From assembly GCA_020341775.1 (NCBI GenBank), contig CP070835.1:1761862-1814439 (forward strand): 52,578 bases of DNA, read 5' to 3'. The DNA comes from Candidatus Bathyarchaeota archaeon (GTDB lineage Archaea > Thermoproteota > Bathyarchaeia > Bathyarchaeales > SOJC01). The notes beneath the pieces were generated by a model, which was given only the letters and a program-made list of their open reading frames with translations, ran no database searches and was not told where the DNA came from. Positions within the stretch are counted from its first letter, which is position 1. Each line of letters begins with the position of its first letter. Positions 43,627 to 52,425 of the stretch are shown piece by piece. A program made the translations under genes and the position numbers.

Positions 43627-43698
43627 ACTAAACTACTTATTGGTTAATAGGTCAAGCATTTCTTGAAAAAGTCACTCAAAGCCGCGGGCGCAAAGCTG

Positions 43699-44460
43699 TT
43701 ATTTTGCTATCTGGCGGTTCAACGGGATTCTGGAGATGCTTCGTTTCACCCTGAGATTCTTTTTCTTCTCTGGTGAAGCATGGTAGTACAGCTCAATATT
43801 TGGAACTAGCGCTGAAATGAGCTTGTTCTCACCTTTCATGAGATGTTCTTGGAAAGTGGTCCGTGGAACTTTCTTTTTGGCGGCAATTGCTTTAACATCA
43901 GCAGTTCTCGGCAGGTTGTAGTAGCCATTATGGTGTGCCGCGAGAATAGCTTCCATCTGTTTCTCAGTTAAACCAGAAAATAGCGCGTCAGCTGACATGG
44001 TCAAAGAGCTTGAGACAAAGCCATCAAAAGGAGCCTTACGTAGAATCTTGTAGAACCACCCCCATTTCTCAAAACGTGTAAGAAGCTTTTCCAAGTCTTC
44101 ATGCTTGAAGACAATGAGTCTGTGGTATGCCCAGCCATTTTCAATCATGTTTGGAAAAATGTTGAGAATGTCGAGCCTTCCAATGTGTCTGACAATCGTG
44201 TCTTGTGTCATGCAATGACATTCATGAACATTCAAGTAGAGCCTGCGTTCGTCAGAAATTTCTTCAATAACATCCATAACTGGGGTTGTGCGAATCTCCT
44301 TCATCACTAAAGGATACTCGTCAGGATCTCTTACAACAATCTCAATGACGTCGTTCTCTCGGTTGCACCAAATAAATACGCTTGCAGATGGAAATCGTCG
44401 GGTTAAGTCAGTCCAAAAACTCTTAGGCGCTACTTTCAATGTAACTTCATACAGCGTCAT
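43699..44460 (-). CDS. Bat-type HTH_10 transcriptional regulator
   Basis: A 253-residue regulator of the bacterio-opsin-activator type. The C-terminal HTH_10 reads LTEKQMEAILAAHHNGYYNLPR, then IAAKKKVPRTTFQEHLMKGENKLI. The N-terminal about 190 residues form an alpha/beta sensor with a HECHC motif near position 75 that could bind metal or sense redox state. It precedes the CooS-like gene by 72 bp on the same strand. A TATA box (44493-44506) and two GCCG-type palindromes lie upstream, suggesting autoregulation. Confidence 0.85.
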   Translation of the reverse strand: MTLYEVTLKVAPKSFWTDLTRRFPSASVFIWCNRENDVIEIVVRDPDEYPLVMKEIRTTPVMDVIEEISDERRLYLNVHECHCMTQDTIVRHIGRLDILNIFPNMIENGWAYHRLIVFKHEDLEKLLTRFEKWGWFYKILRKAPFDGFVSSSLTMSADALFSGLTEKQMEAILAAHHNGYYNLPRTADVKAIAAKKKVPRTTFQEHLMKGENKLISALVPNIELYYHASPEKKKNLRVKRSISRIPLNRQIAK

Positions 44461-44508
44461 TTCAGAAGCACTAAAAAGGAAATAGACAACGCTTCATATA
44501 TAAATATA

Positions 44509-44550
44509 GCCGTCATATGCCGGCACTTCCTATGCCGTCTTATGACGGCA
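44509..44550. promoter_or_regulatory. Two related palindromes upstream of the Bat-type regulator
   Basis: TGCCGTC-TTAT-GACGGCA (44533-44550) is a perfect 7-bp inverted repeat. A second, imperfect copy, GCCGTC-ATAT-GCCGGC, lies at 44509-44524, 25 bp away centre to centre. Both are upstream of the TATA element (44493-44506) of the minus-strand regulator, where an activator would bind, and also close to the small plus-strand gene at 44601. Confidence 0.6.
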
Positions 44551-44600
44551 CAATGCCTATGTTTCTCTTCTACACATATCGGTAGGTGTGGTAGTATCGA

Positions 44601-44843
44601 ATGAAAGAGCTCAAACCACTAGGAAAAGAAAGAGGTTCCCTTGCTGACAAAGTAACCAAGGCGTTAGGGAAGAGCGGTGGCTTTGAGTTACCAATACCTT
44701 CCCTAAAGAAGAAATCCACTGATGTTTCTGCATACCACGAACCATATAACAATCAAAAGGAATTTACAAACGCCTTGCTGGAGGCGGAGAGACTCAAAGC
44801 TTACGACATAATGCAAACCCAAAGACACAACTCATTTCGCTAA
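44601..44843 (+). CDS. Small hypothetical protein
   Basis: An 80-residue basic, hydrophilic protein with no recognised motif (GKERGSLADKVTKALGKSGGFELP, EFTNALLEAERLKAYDIMQTQ). It is divergent from the Bat-type regulator and shares its palindrome-bearing control region. No clear ribosome-binding site is seen, and coding status is only probable. Confidence 0.4.
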   Translation: MKELKPLGKERGSLADKVTKALGKSGGFELPIPSLKKKSTDVSAYHEPYNNQKEFTNALLEAERLKAYDIMQTQRHNSFR

Positions 44844-45165
44844 AGCACAGCAGGAAACCCTTCATTTCCCCTTTTTTCAAGAATTTTGGGTGGTCTTTGC
44901 AGAGTCGCTTTCGCACGCTTGGTTCTTTTGAACAAAGGAGCATTCAGGAGTCTTCTTTATATGCCATTGAAGCCAACCACACGAGATATGAGTAATGGAC
45001 AATAGGCTAGCGCGTTTGTGAAACCTGCAAACAATAGACTAAAATATTGTTTCTCTCAAAGCGATAAATGTATAAGGTGGGGAGATTGAAGAGCCGCAAT
45101 ATTCTGAAGTGCAGGTTGCTTGAGATAAACGTTGCTTCTTCAGAATTGTTCGGGGCGTTGTAACG
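44844..45165. other. Intergenic region upstream of the STAND ATPase gene
   Basis: No coding frame on either strand. A T-rich stretch (CCCCTTTTTTC, 44869-44879) could end the small upstream gene's transcript. A TATA box, ATGTATAAGG (45069-45078), lies about 90 bp before the GTG start of the ATPase, predicting a leader of about 65 nt. Confidence 0.45.
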
Positions 45166-47910
45166 GTGAAATCTGGGCTCCCTGCTGAGCCAGCGTTGGT
45201 TGGTAGAGATCAGGAAATTCACCTCCTTAGGCAAAACCTTGACTCTGCGTTGAATGGACATGGTACGACTGTGTTTATATGCGGTGAAGCTGGAATTGGA
45301 AAAACGAGACTCGTTAATGAGTTCCTGATCTTCGCAAAGAAAATGGGGGTGAAGACGCTGTCAGGATCGTGCCTAAGCGGGGCAGCTATTCCCTACTTTC
45401 CTTTTACGGAAGCCTTCAACACCTATGTCTCAACCACAGACGATGAGAAGGAGAAATCCGCTATCACAAAAGAGCTGGGAATCACAGAATGGTTGAAAGG
45501 CTCCGAGTACTCACGAGAGCTAGCTGCGAGGAGGTTAGGAATTGCGGAATGGTTGAAGGGCCCCGAATACCCACGAGATTCCCTCACCAAAGAGCTCCTT
45601 TCTGCACCTCAAATAGAGAGAGACAGAACGTTTGAAGCAGTGGCACGAGTTTTTCTGCAGCTGTCTACCAAAGATCCACTCATCTTCTTCTTGGATGACC
45701 TGCAGTGGGCAGATCAACTCAGCCTAGCTTTGCTTCACTACTTGTCGAGGAAGTGTATAAACACACACCTCCTTATCATCGGAACGTATCGATCGGAAGA
45801 GATAATCCCTAGCAGGGAAGAACGAATTCATCCTCTTGAACAAACAATGTTTGCAATGAGTCGAGAAGACTTGCTAGTTAAAGTCGAGTTGGACCGTCTG
45901 AAGCAGAATGATTTCCCCAAGTTATTAGAATCTATACTTGGCTCTTCCGCAGATGAAGAATTCGTGGAAAAGCTTTATGATGAAACTGAGGGGAACCCTC
46001 TATTCGCCCTCGAGACACTTGGCCTTCTTGTGGATGAAAGTTTTCTTTCAGAAAAGGAAGGTTTGTGGACGCTCGCTGCTCCATTGGAGAAGATCGGCAT
46101 ACCCTCCAAAGTTCAAGAAGTTATTGCTCAAAGAATTGCCAGGCTAGCGCGTGAGGAAAAAGAACTGATTGACTTGGGAGCCGTTTTTGGCTTTTCTTTT
46201 AGCCCAGATATGTTGAGTCGATCCTTGGCGTTAGATGTGGCAAAAGTTTTGCGGACACTGGTTGAAATTAAACAGAGACACAGGCTAATCCGCTCCACAG
46301 ATTCGAGATTTGAGTTCACTCACCACAAAATAAGAGAAACCATATACGCAAACATGCCCAACGAATTGAGAAGAATATATCATCTCAAAGCTGCAAACTG
46401 CCTCGAGCAAGTTCTCACAAAAGAATTCTCAGATAGGCACATACCTGACTTGGCTCATCATTATGTTGAAGGCGGGGCCCTCGAAAAAGCATTTGAATAC
46501 TTAGCCAAGCTAGGCGAAAAAGCCGTAAACATCTTTGCGAACATGCAAGCAATAGAATATCTTAACAAGGCCATAGATGCCACACAAAAGATTGCCAGCC
46601 TTGATACAAAGGAAAACCTTACCAGAATTTACATGCTCAGAGGCAGAGCTTGGTGTGCCCAAGGAGAATTCACTAGAGCGAAAAGTGATTTCAATCTGCT
46701 GCTACAAAACGTTACTGACATCAGTGATGATGAATGCGCTGAAGCACACTACTGGTATGGTTACGCTGTAACAGGGGAAGGAAATTTTCCTGGTGGTATG
46801 CCACATTTTGTGAGGGCGATGGAGACGGCGCGAGAGACAGGTAACAAACTAATAGAAAGCAGAAGTCTAAATGCACAAGGGTATTCACTTTTTTACAATC
46901 TCAACACCTTAGAGGAAGGTCGCAAGCGACTTGAAGAGTCTTCCCGGATATGCGAAGAGATAGGCAATAAAGTCACCGAAGCCCAGAATCGTATTTTCCT
47001 CGGGTGGTACCATAACTGGAGGAGTGAATTCAATCTAGCCAAAGAAAACACAAAAAAGGGGTTAGCGCTTGCTGAGAAATTGGGTGACAAATACTGGAGA
47101 TTGACCGCTCTACGGCTTTTAGGCTGGATATGTGCAGGTGAAGGGAAGTACAACGATGCCATCTCAACCATACAGAGGTGTCTCGAATTTTCCCAAGAAT
47201 GGGCTATTGAGGTTTACGATCGCGGGACTCCACTTCTTACTATTCTAGGCTGGATTTATCATGACTTATCAAACCTCGAGCCTGCTATCGAATATCATGA
47301 AGAAGCATTAAGAAACGCCACAGATTTATGGGTAAGTGGAATGCCTGCTCTAGTAGACTTAGGGAGGAGCTATTTATCCAAGAATGACTATGAGACTGCT
47401 GAAAAATATTTCAAAGAGGCAGCTAGCTTAAATCCTCCACATGGATTGGGGAAGTGGCGCTTTAAGACACGTATATTTCTAGGTTTAGGAGAAATATCGC
47501 TTGCCAAAGGCGACTACGCAAAAGCACTAAAACTTGGTGAAGCCTCGTTGGTCATATCTGAAAAGGCAAGCACCAGAAAATACATTGCTAGAAGCTTGAA
47601 GCTAAAGGCTGAAGCACTTGCGAATATGGGCAACCTGGAGAAAGCTGTTGAGCTGATGGAGGAAGCTTTAGCATTGGCACAACAAGTGGGCAACCCGCCT
47701 TTGCTCTGGCAAATCCATTATTCCCTCGGATTACTACTCGAAAAAAAAGAAAATCCACAAAAAGCCAATGTACATTATGCTGAGGCAATAGAACTAATAA
47801 AAGCCACAGCACTAAAACTCGACGACCCATCCCTCAAGAAATCTCTCTTAACATCTCAAGCAACAAAGACAATACGCACCTCGCATGCCAGAACAAGTCA
47901 AAATATGTAA
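45166..47910 (+). CDS. STAND-type AAA ATPase with TPR repeats
   Basis: A 914-residue signal-transduction ATPase of the MalT/adenylate-cyclase-associated type. Residues 10-300 form the NTPase: LVGRDQEIHLLR, Walker A ICGEAGIGKTRLV (40-50), Walker B IFFLDDLQWADQL, and a winged-helix-like block near 330-400 (FTHHKIRETIYANM). Residues about 430-900 are TPR-like helices with the rhythm A-x3-Y-x4-A (FEYLAKLGEKAVNIF, AIEYHEEALRNA, AEKYFKEAASL, AVELMEEALALAQ). No catalytic or DNA-binding output domain is attached. Two 20-residue direct repeats at 101-140 (LGITEWLKGSEYSREL and LGIAEWLKGPEYPRDS) sit inside the NTPase. Ligand and partner unknown. Confidence 0.85.
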   Translation: MKSGLPAEPALVGRDQEIHLLRQNLDSALNGHGTTVFICGEAGIGKTRLVNEFLIFAKKMGVKTLSGSCLSGAAIPYFPFTEAFNTYVSTTDDEKEKSAITKELGITEWLKGSEYSRELAARRLGIAEWLKGPEYPRDSLTKELLSAPQIERDRTFEAVARVFLQLSTKDPLIFFLDDLQWADQLSLALLHYLSRKCINTHLLIIGTYRSEEIIPSREERIHPLEQTMFAMSREDLLVKVELDRLKQNDFPKLLESILGSSADEEFVEKLYDETEGNPLFALETLGLLVDESFLSEKEGLWTLAAPLEKIGIPSKVQEVIAQRIARLAREEKELIDLGAVFGFSFSPDMLSRSLALDVAKVLRTLVEIKQRHRLIRSTDSRFEFTHHKIRETIYANMPNELRRIYHLKAANCLEQVLTKEFSDRHIPDLAHHYVEGGALEKAFEYLAKLGEKAVNIFANMQAIEYLNKAIDATQKIASLDTKENLTRIYMLRGRAWCAQGEFTRAKSDFNLLLQNVTDISDDECAEAHYWYGYAVTGEGNFPGGMPHFVRAMETARETGNKLIESRSLNAQGYSLFYNLNTLEEGRKRLEESSRICEEIGNKVTEAQNRIFLGWYHNWRSEFNLAKENTKKGLALAEKLGDKYWRLTALRLLGWICAGEGKYNDAISTIQRCLEFSQEWAIEVYDRGTPLLTILGWIYHDLSNLEPAIEYHEEALRNATDLWVSGMPALVDLGRSYLSKNDYETAEKYFKEAASLNPPHGLGKWRFKTRIFLGLGEISLAKGDYAKALKLGEASLVISEKASTRKYIARSLKLKAEALANMGNLEKAVELMEEALALAQQVGNPPLLWQIHYSLGLLLEKKENPQKANVHYAEAIELIKATALKLDDPSLKKSLLTSQATKTIRTSHARTSQNM

Positions 47911-47978
47911 GCCGCACACGTAGGTTCACGCATACGTTCTCATAATTCCTAATAGTGAGTTGCCTCCTTGTATGGATC

Positions 47979-48425
47979 ATGTCATATGAAGAAAAGAGCA
48001 TTAGGGTGCTTCCAGAAGATACAGACGTTTTTGGCCGATTAAATTGGAGAGTATACTGTCGATATTGTGAACAAGGAGAAGCCGGGTTGATGGAGAAATC
48101 GGGTTTTCCCCCAATGTACTTCCAGAGGACGCAGAGGATATCCTTCCCTAGGAGAGCTGCGCATTTCGAGTATATTTCCCCAGTCTCCCCGGAAAACCTG
48201 GTTAACTTGAAGACCGAGATCAAAAGAATTGGAACCACATCACTTACTCTGATGCATACTTTTTACAAGATGAGGAGAACTGGTGGACCCCAAACATTAG
48301 TAGCAAAAGCAGAGGTAACAATTGTTGCTTATGATGATAGGCTTCGTGAAAAGGCTGAACTGCCAAAAAAACTAGTAAACGCATTGCGCGGGCATTGGCA
48401 TAAGAAGAAAGTAGAATCACGTTAG
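47979..48425 (+). CDS. Hotdog-fold acyl-CoA thioesterase-like protein
   Basis: A 148-residue protein of the 4HBT/FatB-like hotdog family. RVLPEDTDVFGRLNWRVYCRYCEQGEAGLME corresponds to the DTDxxGHV-x2-xxYxxxxExAR block, with the catalytic aspartate present and the usual His position altered (FGRL). ATG 47979 is preferred to an upstream TTG. Substrate unknown. It is followed by a same-strand arrestin-like gene after about 100 bp. Confidence 0.75.
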   Translation: MSYEEKSIRVLPEDTDVFGRLNWRVYCRYCEQGEAGLMEKSGFPPMYFQRTQRISFPRRAAHFEYISPVSPENLVNLKTEIKRIGTTSLTLMHTFYKMRRTGGPQTLVAKAEVTIVAYDDRLREKAELPKKLVNALRGHWHKKKVESR

Positions 48426-48531
48426 CGCACCCCCTTTATTTATGAATAGTGTACAGGCACATTGAGACGTGTGGGTTTTTATAGACGGTTACAAAAATAC
48501 TCTCTTCAAATAAACCTGAAGGTGCAACCGC

Positions 48532-49101
48532 GTGGGATTTCTTGACAGATTCAGAAAGCCAAAGGCGCAGGTCATGCTGACAATCCCGAAGCCCACGGTT
48601 TATCTAGGAGACGATTTGAAGGGAGCGATCACCATTTCCAGTAACGATGAATTTGATGCAACCGAAATTCGGGGAGAGCTACGGTGTGTCGAGAAGCGCA
48701 GGAAAGAAAAATGGATATACGACGAAGAGAAAAAAAGAGAAGTTCGACGCGTTTACTGGGACATCGCTACTTTGCATTCAGCTAACCCCAAAGTGGCGGA
48801 GCAGATGCATCTCATATCTGGCGTCAAAAAGACATTCCCCCTGCAGGTGAACATACCCATAGCTGGACGAGAATCCTTCGACGGAATAGATGGCAACGTG
48901 AGCTGGCTAATAAAGGGAGTAATCGCAATAGATGGACGCCCCGACGTCACCAGCAAATCGATCGAGTTACAGGTTATTAAATCAGCCCAACCGATAGCCA
49001 AAAAAGACGACGTCACAATGGTGGCATGTGAGTATTGCCAAGGTCTAATGCCAGAGACAACAACAGCATGCCCAAACTGTCGGGCCCCTCGCAAAGCTTA
49101 G
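48532..49101 (+). CDS. Arrestin-like protein with C-terminal zinc ribbon
   Basis: A 189-residue protein. Residues about 12-155 have the beta-sandwich pattern of the arrestin/Spo0M group (VMLTIPKPTVYLGDDLKGAITI, ATEIRGELRCVEKR, FPLQVNIPI, VSWLIKGVIAIDGRPDVTSK). The end is a zinc ribbon, ACEYCQGLMPETTTACPNC. In eukaryotes arrestins are sorting and signalling adaptors; archaeal and bacterial forms are little studied. GTG start. Confidence 0.72.
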   Translation: MGFLDRFRKPKAQVMLTIPKPTVYLGDDLKGAITISSNDEFDATEIRGELRCVEKRRKEKWIYDEEKKREVRRVYWDIATLHSANPKVAEQMHLISGVKKTFPLQVNIPIAGRESFDGIDGNVSWLIKGVIAIDGRPDVTSKSIELQVIKSAQPIAKKDDVTMVACEYCQGLMPETTTACPNCRAPRKA

Positions 49102-49322
49102 GAAGCATTGAAGCATACAAAGCCACCTTATCACTAAACCTCTGGATTTGCGTCCGCGCACTTTTCATCCAAGTTTCGAATTGATACAGCTGCAGGCTCA
49201 CTCGCAATTTATGCGCAATATTTATACGTAACTTTCTCTTATCGCCTGGTTTTGTCAAGGACTGAGAGACGGTTGACCCGCAGCGGCAACTAACTATCGA
49301 AGCAAAGGTTGGTACAATAGAC

Positions 49323-50519
49323 GTGCATGATGTCTTTTTCTTAATGGCCATCACTTATATCATTGCGCTCGGAATCGGCCATCTGCTCCAAAAATACTTC
49401 CGGATGCCTTGGATGTTCGCCCCTCTTTTCATTGGGTTGATTTTCTCTCCACTTGGCCTATTCAAAGCCACGATCGAGAGTGATACCTTCAAGTTGTTAG
49501 AGACCCTAGGAATGTATTTCCTGCTTTTCATCATCGGATTCAGCCTTGACTTCCGACGGATAGCCAAACTCAAGAAATACGTTGTTTTTGGAACATTGGT
49601 GATAATCTCGTTTGAAGGGTTTTTTGGAAGCCTGCTTCTCTATTTAGGCTTTCCAGCAGAGGTAAACCACTCTTTCTTAGTCGCCTTAGTTACGGCCCTA
49701 TCGTTCGCCACTGTTGGAGAGGCCATTCTCCTTCCGATTCTTCACGAATTTCGTGTAACCAGAACGAAATTTGGTCAGCTCACGCTTGGAATAGGAACTT
49801 TGGACGATATCGTCGAAGTTTTAATGCTTGCAGTTGTAGGTGTTCTACCAAGGTTTCTGCCAAATGTCCCAACAAATAGTCTTCCAGACCCTTTGTTCAT
49901 CCTTTCAGGATTGGGGTGCCTTCTCTTTCTGACCGGCACATTCATCAAATTTGGAGGATCGGTGAAGAGGATCTTAGAGAAGAATCATCCACCACCATAT
50001 ATTGCCTCCCTACTCACCCTTCTCGTTTGCTTCTCATTCATCGCCATCGGAGGATTCTTTTTTGAAAGTCTTGCAACTGTAGGCGCAATTTTCGGAGGTA
50101 TGGTATTCAGAGCATTGTTGCCTAAAGAAAGGCTCTATCAAAATGAGCGAGCCGTAGAATTTCTCGGATACATCTTCCTCTCCCCGCTATTCTTTCTCAG
50201 TGTCGGCGCCTCTGTGTCAATAGCCTCTCTGCTAGTCAATCCATTGTTGATCATGCTAATCTGGGCAGTCTCCAAAAACTCAAAAATTATAGCCTCGTTT
50301 CTCCTCTTCCGCAAATTGCTAGGAACTAAATACTCTCTGCTATTGGGTTTAGGACTCAGCGTAAGGTTCAGCACAAGCCTAATCATCATCTTCAACTTGC
50401 TGAACTCGGGGCTAATTTCGGTAACTTTGTATTCTGTACTCACCGCCACCGCAATATTCATGAAACCAGTGATAATAGGGTTGTATTCTTGGAAGCTGTC
50501 GTCTGAAAAACCTCCTTAA
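49323..50519 (+). CDS. Cation:proton antiporter, CPA2 family
   Basis: A 398-residue protein with about 12 membrane segments, of the Na+/H+ or K+/H+ exchanger superfamily. ALSFATVGEAILLPIL and GTLDDIVEVLMLAVVG correspond to the two half-broken helices; the adjacent Asp-Asp of LDD matches the ion-binding DD of electrogenic antiporters. FFESLATVGAIFGGMVFRALLP and FLSPLFFLSVGASVSI are further family blocks. There is no C-terminal TrkA domain. GTG start. Confidence 0.85.
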   Translation: MHDVFFLMAITYIIALGIGHLLQKYFRMPWMFAPLFIGLIFSPLGLFKATIESDTFKLLETLGMYFLLFIIGFSLDFRRIAKLKKYVVFGTLVIISFEGFFGSLLLYLGFPAEVNHSFLVALVTALSFATVGEAILLPILHEFRVTRTKFGQLTLGIGTLDDIVEVLMLAVVGVLPRFLPNVPTNSLPDPLFILSGLGCLLFLTGTFIKFGGSVKRILEKNHPPPYIASLLTLLVCFSFIAIGGFFFESLATVGAIFGGMVFRALLPKERLYQNERAVEFLGYIFLSPLFFLSVGASVSIASLLVNPLLIMLIWAVSKNSKIIASFLLFRKLLGTKYSLLLGLGLSVRFSTSLIIIFNLLNSGLISVTLYSVLTATAIFMKPVIIGLYSWKLSSEKPP

Positions 50520-50690
50520 CCACCCATCTCTAGAGCCAACCTCCCCTCCACGTTTACTGGTGTAATGGTCTTACCAAGCCCGATCCCTAGCGAGTGCAAC
50601 CTCTGCATTCCCGCTTCTTTGCGGGACTCCTCACTCGACGTAATACTTCCAACGAAGCAACGACTACTTGGACAGGCGCTTCTCGCGCTC

Positions 50691-51188
50691 CTAGGCTTCA
50701 CCACTATACCAAAGCTCGATGGGACAGGCTTCGACAATACCACTTTTCGCTTCTTTCAGCTTCTCGTTCATGTCCTTGACTCTTCTCCTAGCGCTTCTGC
50801 GCGAGACAGAGCTTAACATAGTAAAACAAAGAGAAACTGCCGAGAGCACAATGCTGATTGACAATCCAAGGCCAAACCACGTAAAATTGATGAAAACTCC
50901 TCCATCTTCAGGATTCCAGAATACGTGTTCCGGTCTCATCCCAGACACCTGTCCTATAGAGTAAACAACTGTTGCTGCCGAAACAAAATCAGCAATCCCA
51001 AATCCCACCCAAAGAGAAAAGAGGGCGATTGCGATCGTAAAGCGCCTTTCTTTATGTGCCATGTCTATCAGAGACAAATCCAGTAATTTCATAGTTTCAT
51101 GTAGCCGATCGACTGCTTCACGACAACTTTCACTAACAGTAAGCTTCCGTTCAGACAACAGACCCACACCTGAGTTTGTTTGAATCAA
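50691..51188 (-). CDS. Membrane protein of unknown function
   Basis: A 165-residue protein with an N-terminal helical region, two or three hydrophobic segments (FTIAIALFSLWVGFGIADFVSAATVV and FGLGLSISIVLSAVSLCFTML) and a basic, helical C-terminus (SRRSARRRVKDMNEKLKEAKSG). No family is recognised. The 170 bp between it and the antiporter (50520-50690) hold an open minus-strand frame of doubtful character. Confidence 0.65.
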   Translation of the reverse strand: MIQTNSGVGLLSERKLTVSESCREAVDRLHETMKLLDLSLIDMAHKERRFTIAIALFSLWVGFGIADFVSAATVVYSIGQVSGMRPEHVFWNPEDGGVFINFTWFGLGLSISIVLSAVSLCFTMLSSVSRRSARRRVKDMNEKLKEAKSGIVEACPIELWYSGEA

Positions 51189-51483
51189 ATCTTATGACCA
51201 AAGCATTTTTATGATTTACGCTCGTCAACAAATCTACGCTTGCAGGCAGACCTGTACGATTTTCCACTCACAAACCTTCGGGCGACCCCTCCTGAACAAC
51301 CGAGCGGATCACAGCTCAGATTTGCACACGTACCATTGACCGAAGCGAGCATTGAGTATACAAGAAATCCAACCATCTTTTTCTCCACCCACCTTCATTT
51401 TTCTTGCGTCCGACGATACGTATCGATTTCCGAAACTAGATTATTATCCGGCAAATCCGCCTGTATGTAGCAGAGCGAGCAAA

Positions 51484-52155
51484 ATGAAACGCCTTATGCC
51501 TATGTCACGCCCTTGTCTTCTGTCGGCGATAATCGCATTGTTTCTAACAAGTATGGTCCTGAACGTTTGTTTGGCAAACAGCGTCTCCAAAGACCTTAAT
51601 GGTGATGGCCGAATTGACATCAAGGATGTGGCAATAGCTGCGTCTGCATTCGCTTCCTATCCCGGGCATGAACGATGGAATCCAAATGCAGACATCAATA
51701 GTGACGGTCGAGTAGATCTAGAGGACATAGCACTAATAATCCTCGGATTTGGCGCACGCCAACCCATAGCAAATTTCACAGCAAACTCAGAGAACGCGCC
51801 TGTTGGTACGCAAATAGAATTTGATCCCAGCAGCAGTTATGATCCTGATGGAACAATTATCCTATATGAGTGGGACTTCGACAATGATGGTGTCCTAGAC
51901 GCCAGCACTTTCTTTGCAGAAACCACGTCATACACGTATATGCTCCCTGGCATATACACAGTCACACTCCAAGTGACAGATAACGATGGCCTCATCGGTA
52001 CAACAACAGCCACACACACGGTCACGCCCTCAAAAGGCAATCCAGAGACCGTACCAGACATCATCATAGAAACGATTCTGCTTGTCTCAATCGCGTTTAT
52101 TGTCTATATAGCTGCTGCACGAATTAGACGAAAGCAAAGATCGGCCACCATCTAA
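51484..52155 (+). CDS. Secreted, membrane-anchored dockerin/PKD protein
   Basis: A roughly 223-residue surface protein. It has a signal peptide (LLSAIIALFLTSMVLNVCLA), then a dockerin type I-like pair of calcium loops (DLNGDGRIDIKDVAIAASAF and DINSDGRVDLEDIALIILGF), one PKD domain (FDPSSSYDPDGTIILYEWDFDNDG ... YTVTLQVTDNDG), and a C-terminal membrane anchor (IIIETILLVSIAFIVYIAA) with a basic tail. ATG 51484 is preferred to upstream in-frame starts because the signal peptide follows it. No cohesin gene is in view, so a dockerin-cohesin partnership is only possible. Confidence 0.82.
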   Translation: MKRLMPMSRPCLLSAIIALFLTSMVLNVCLANSVSKDLNGDGRIDIKDVAIAASAFASYPGHERWNPNADINSDGRVDLEDIALIILGFGARQPIANFTANSENAPVGTQIEFDPSSSYDPDGTIILYEWDFDNDGVLDASTFFAETTSYTYMLPGIYTVTLQVTDNDGLIGTTTATHTVTPSKGNPETVPDIIIETILLVSIAFIVYIAAARIRRKQRSATI

Positions 52156-52425
52156 TTCTTTTTTCAAAAATGCACACAAGAAAACCCCATTTCCCACTTC
52201 TAAGCAGATCCTACCTTTCACGACAAACCTTGGATAGTAGACGAGTACGTTAAGCATCTTATCGCTCGGCAGCAGCGCCGCGCTCCCACCGATGAGCAAC
52301 AGAATCCGCCAAAACCACGAACACAAGCGCGCGCATTGCCAAACAACACCGACGATATTCTATCGCATGCCCCCATAAGCTATGCAATCAGAAAAAGGGG
52401 AAAGGAAGAACGCCTGGACCAAGCA

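Noticed and set aside
50516-50743. Possible 75-codon gene or frameshifted tail of the membrane protein on the minus strand
   Set aside because: No recognisable domain, no ribosome-binding site, and it overlaps the end of a better-supported gene; evidence is too thin to list as a gene.
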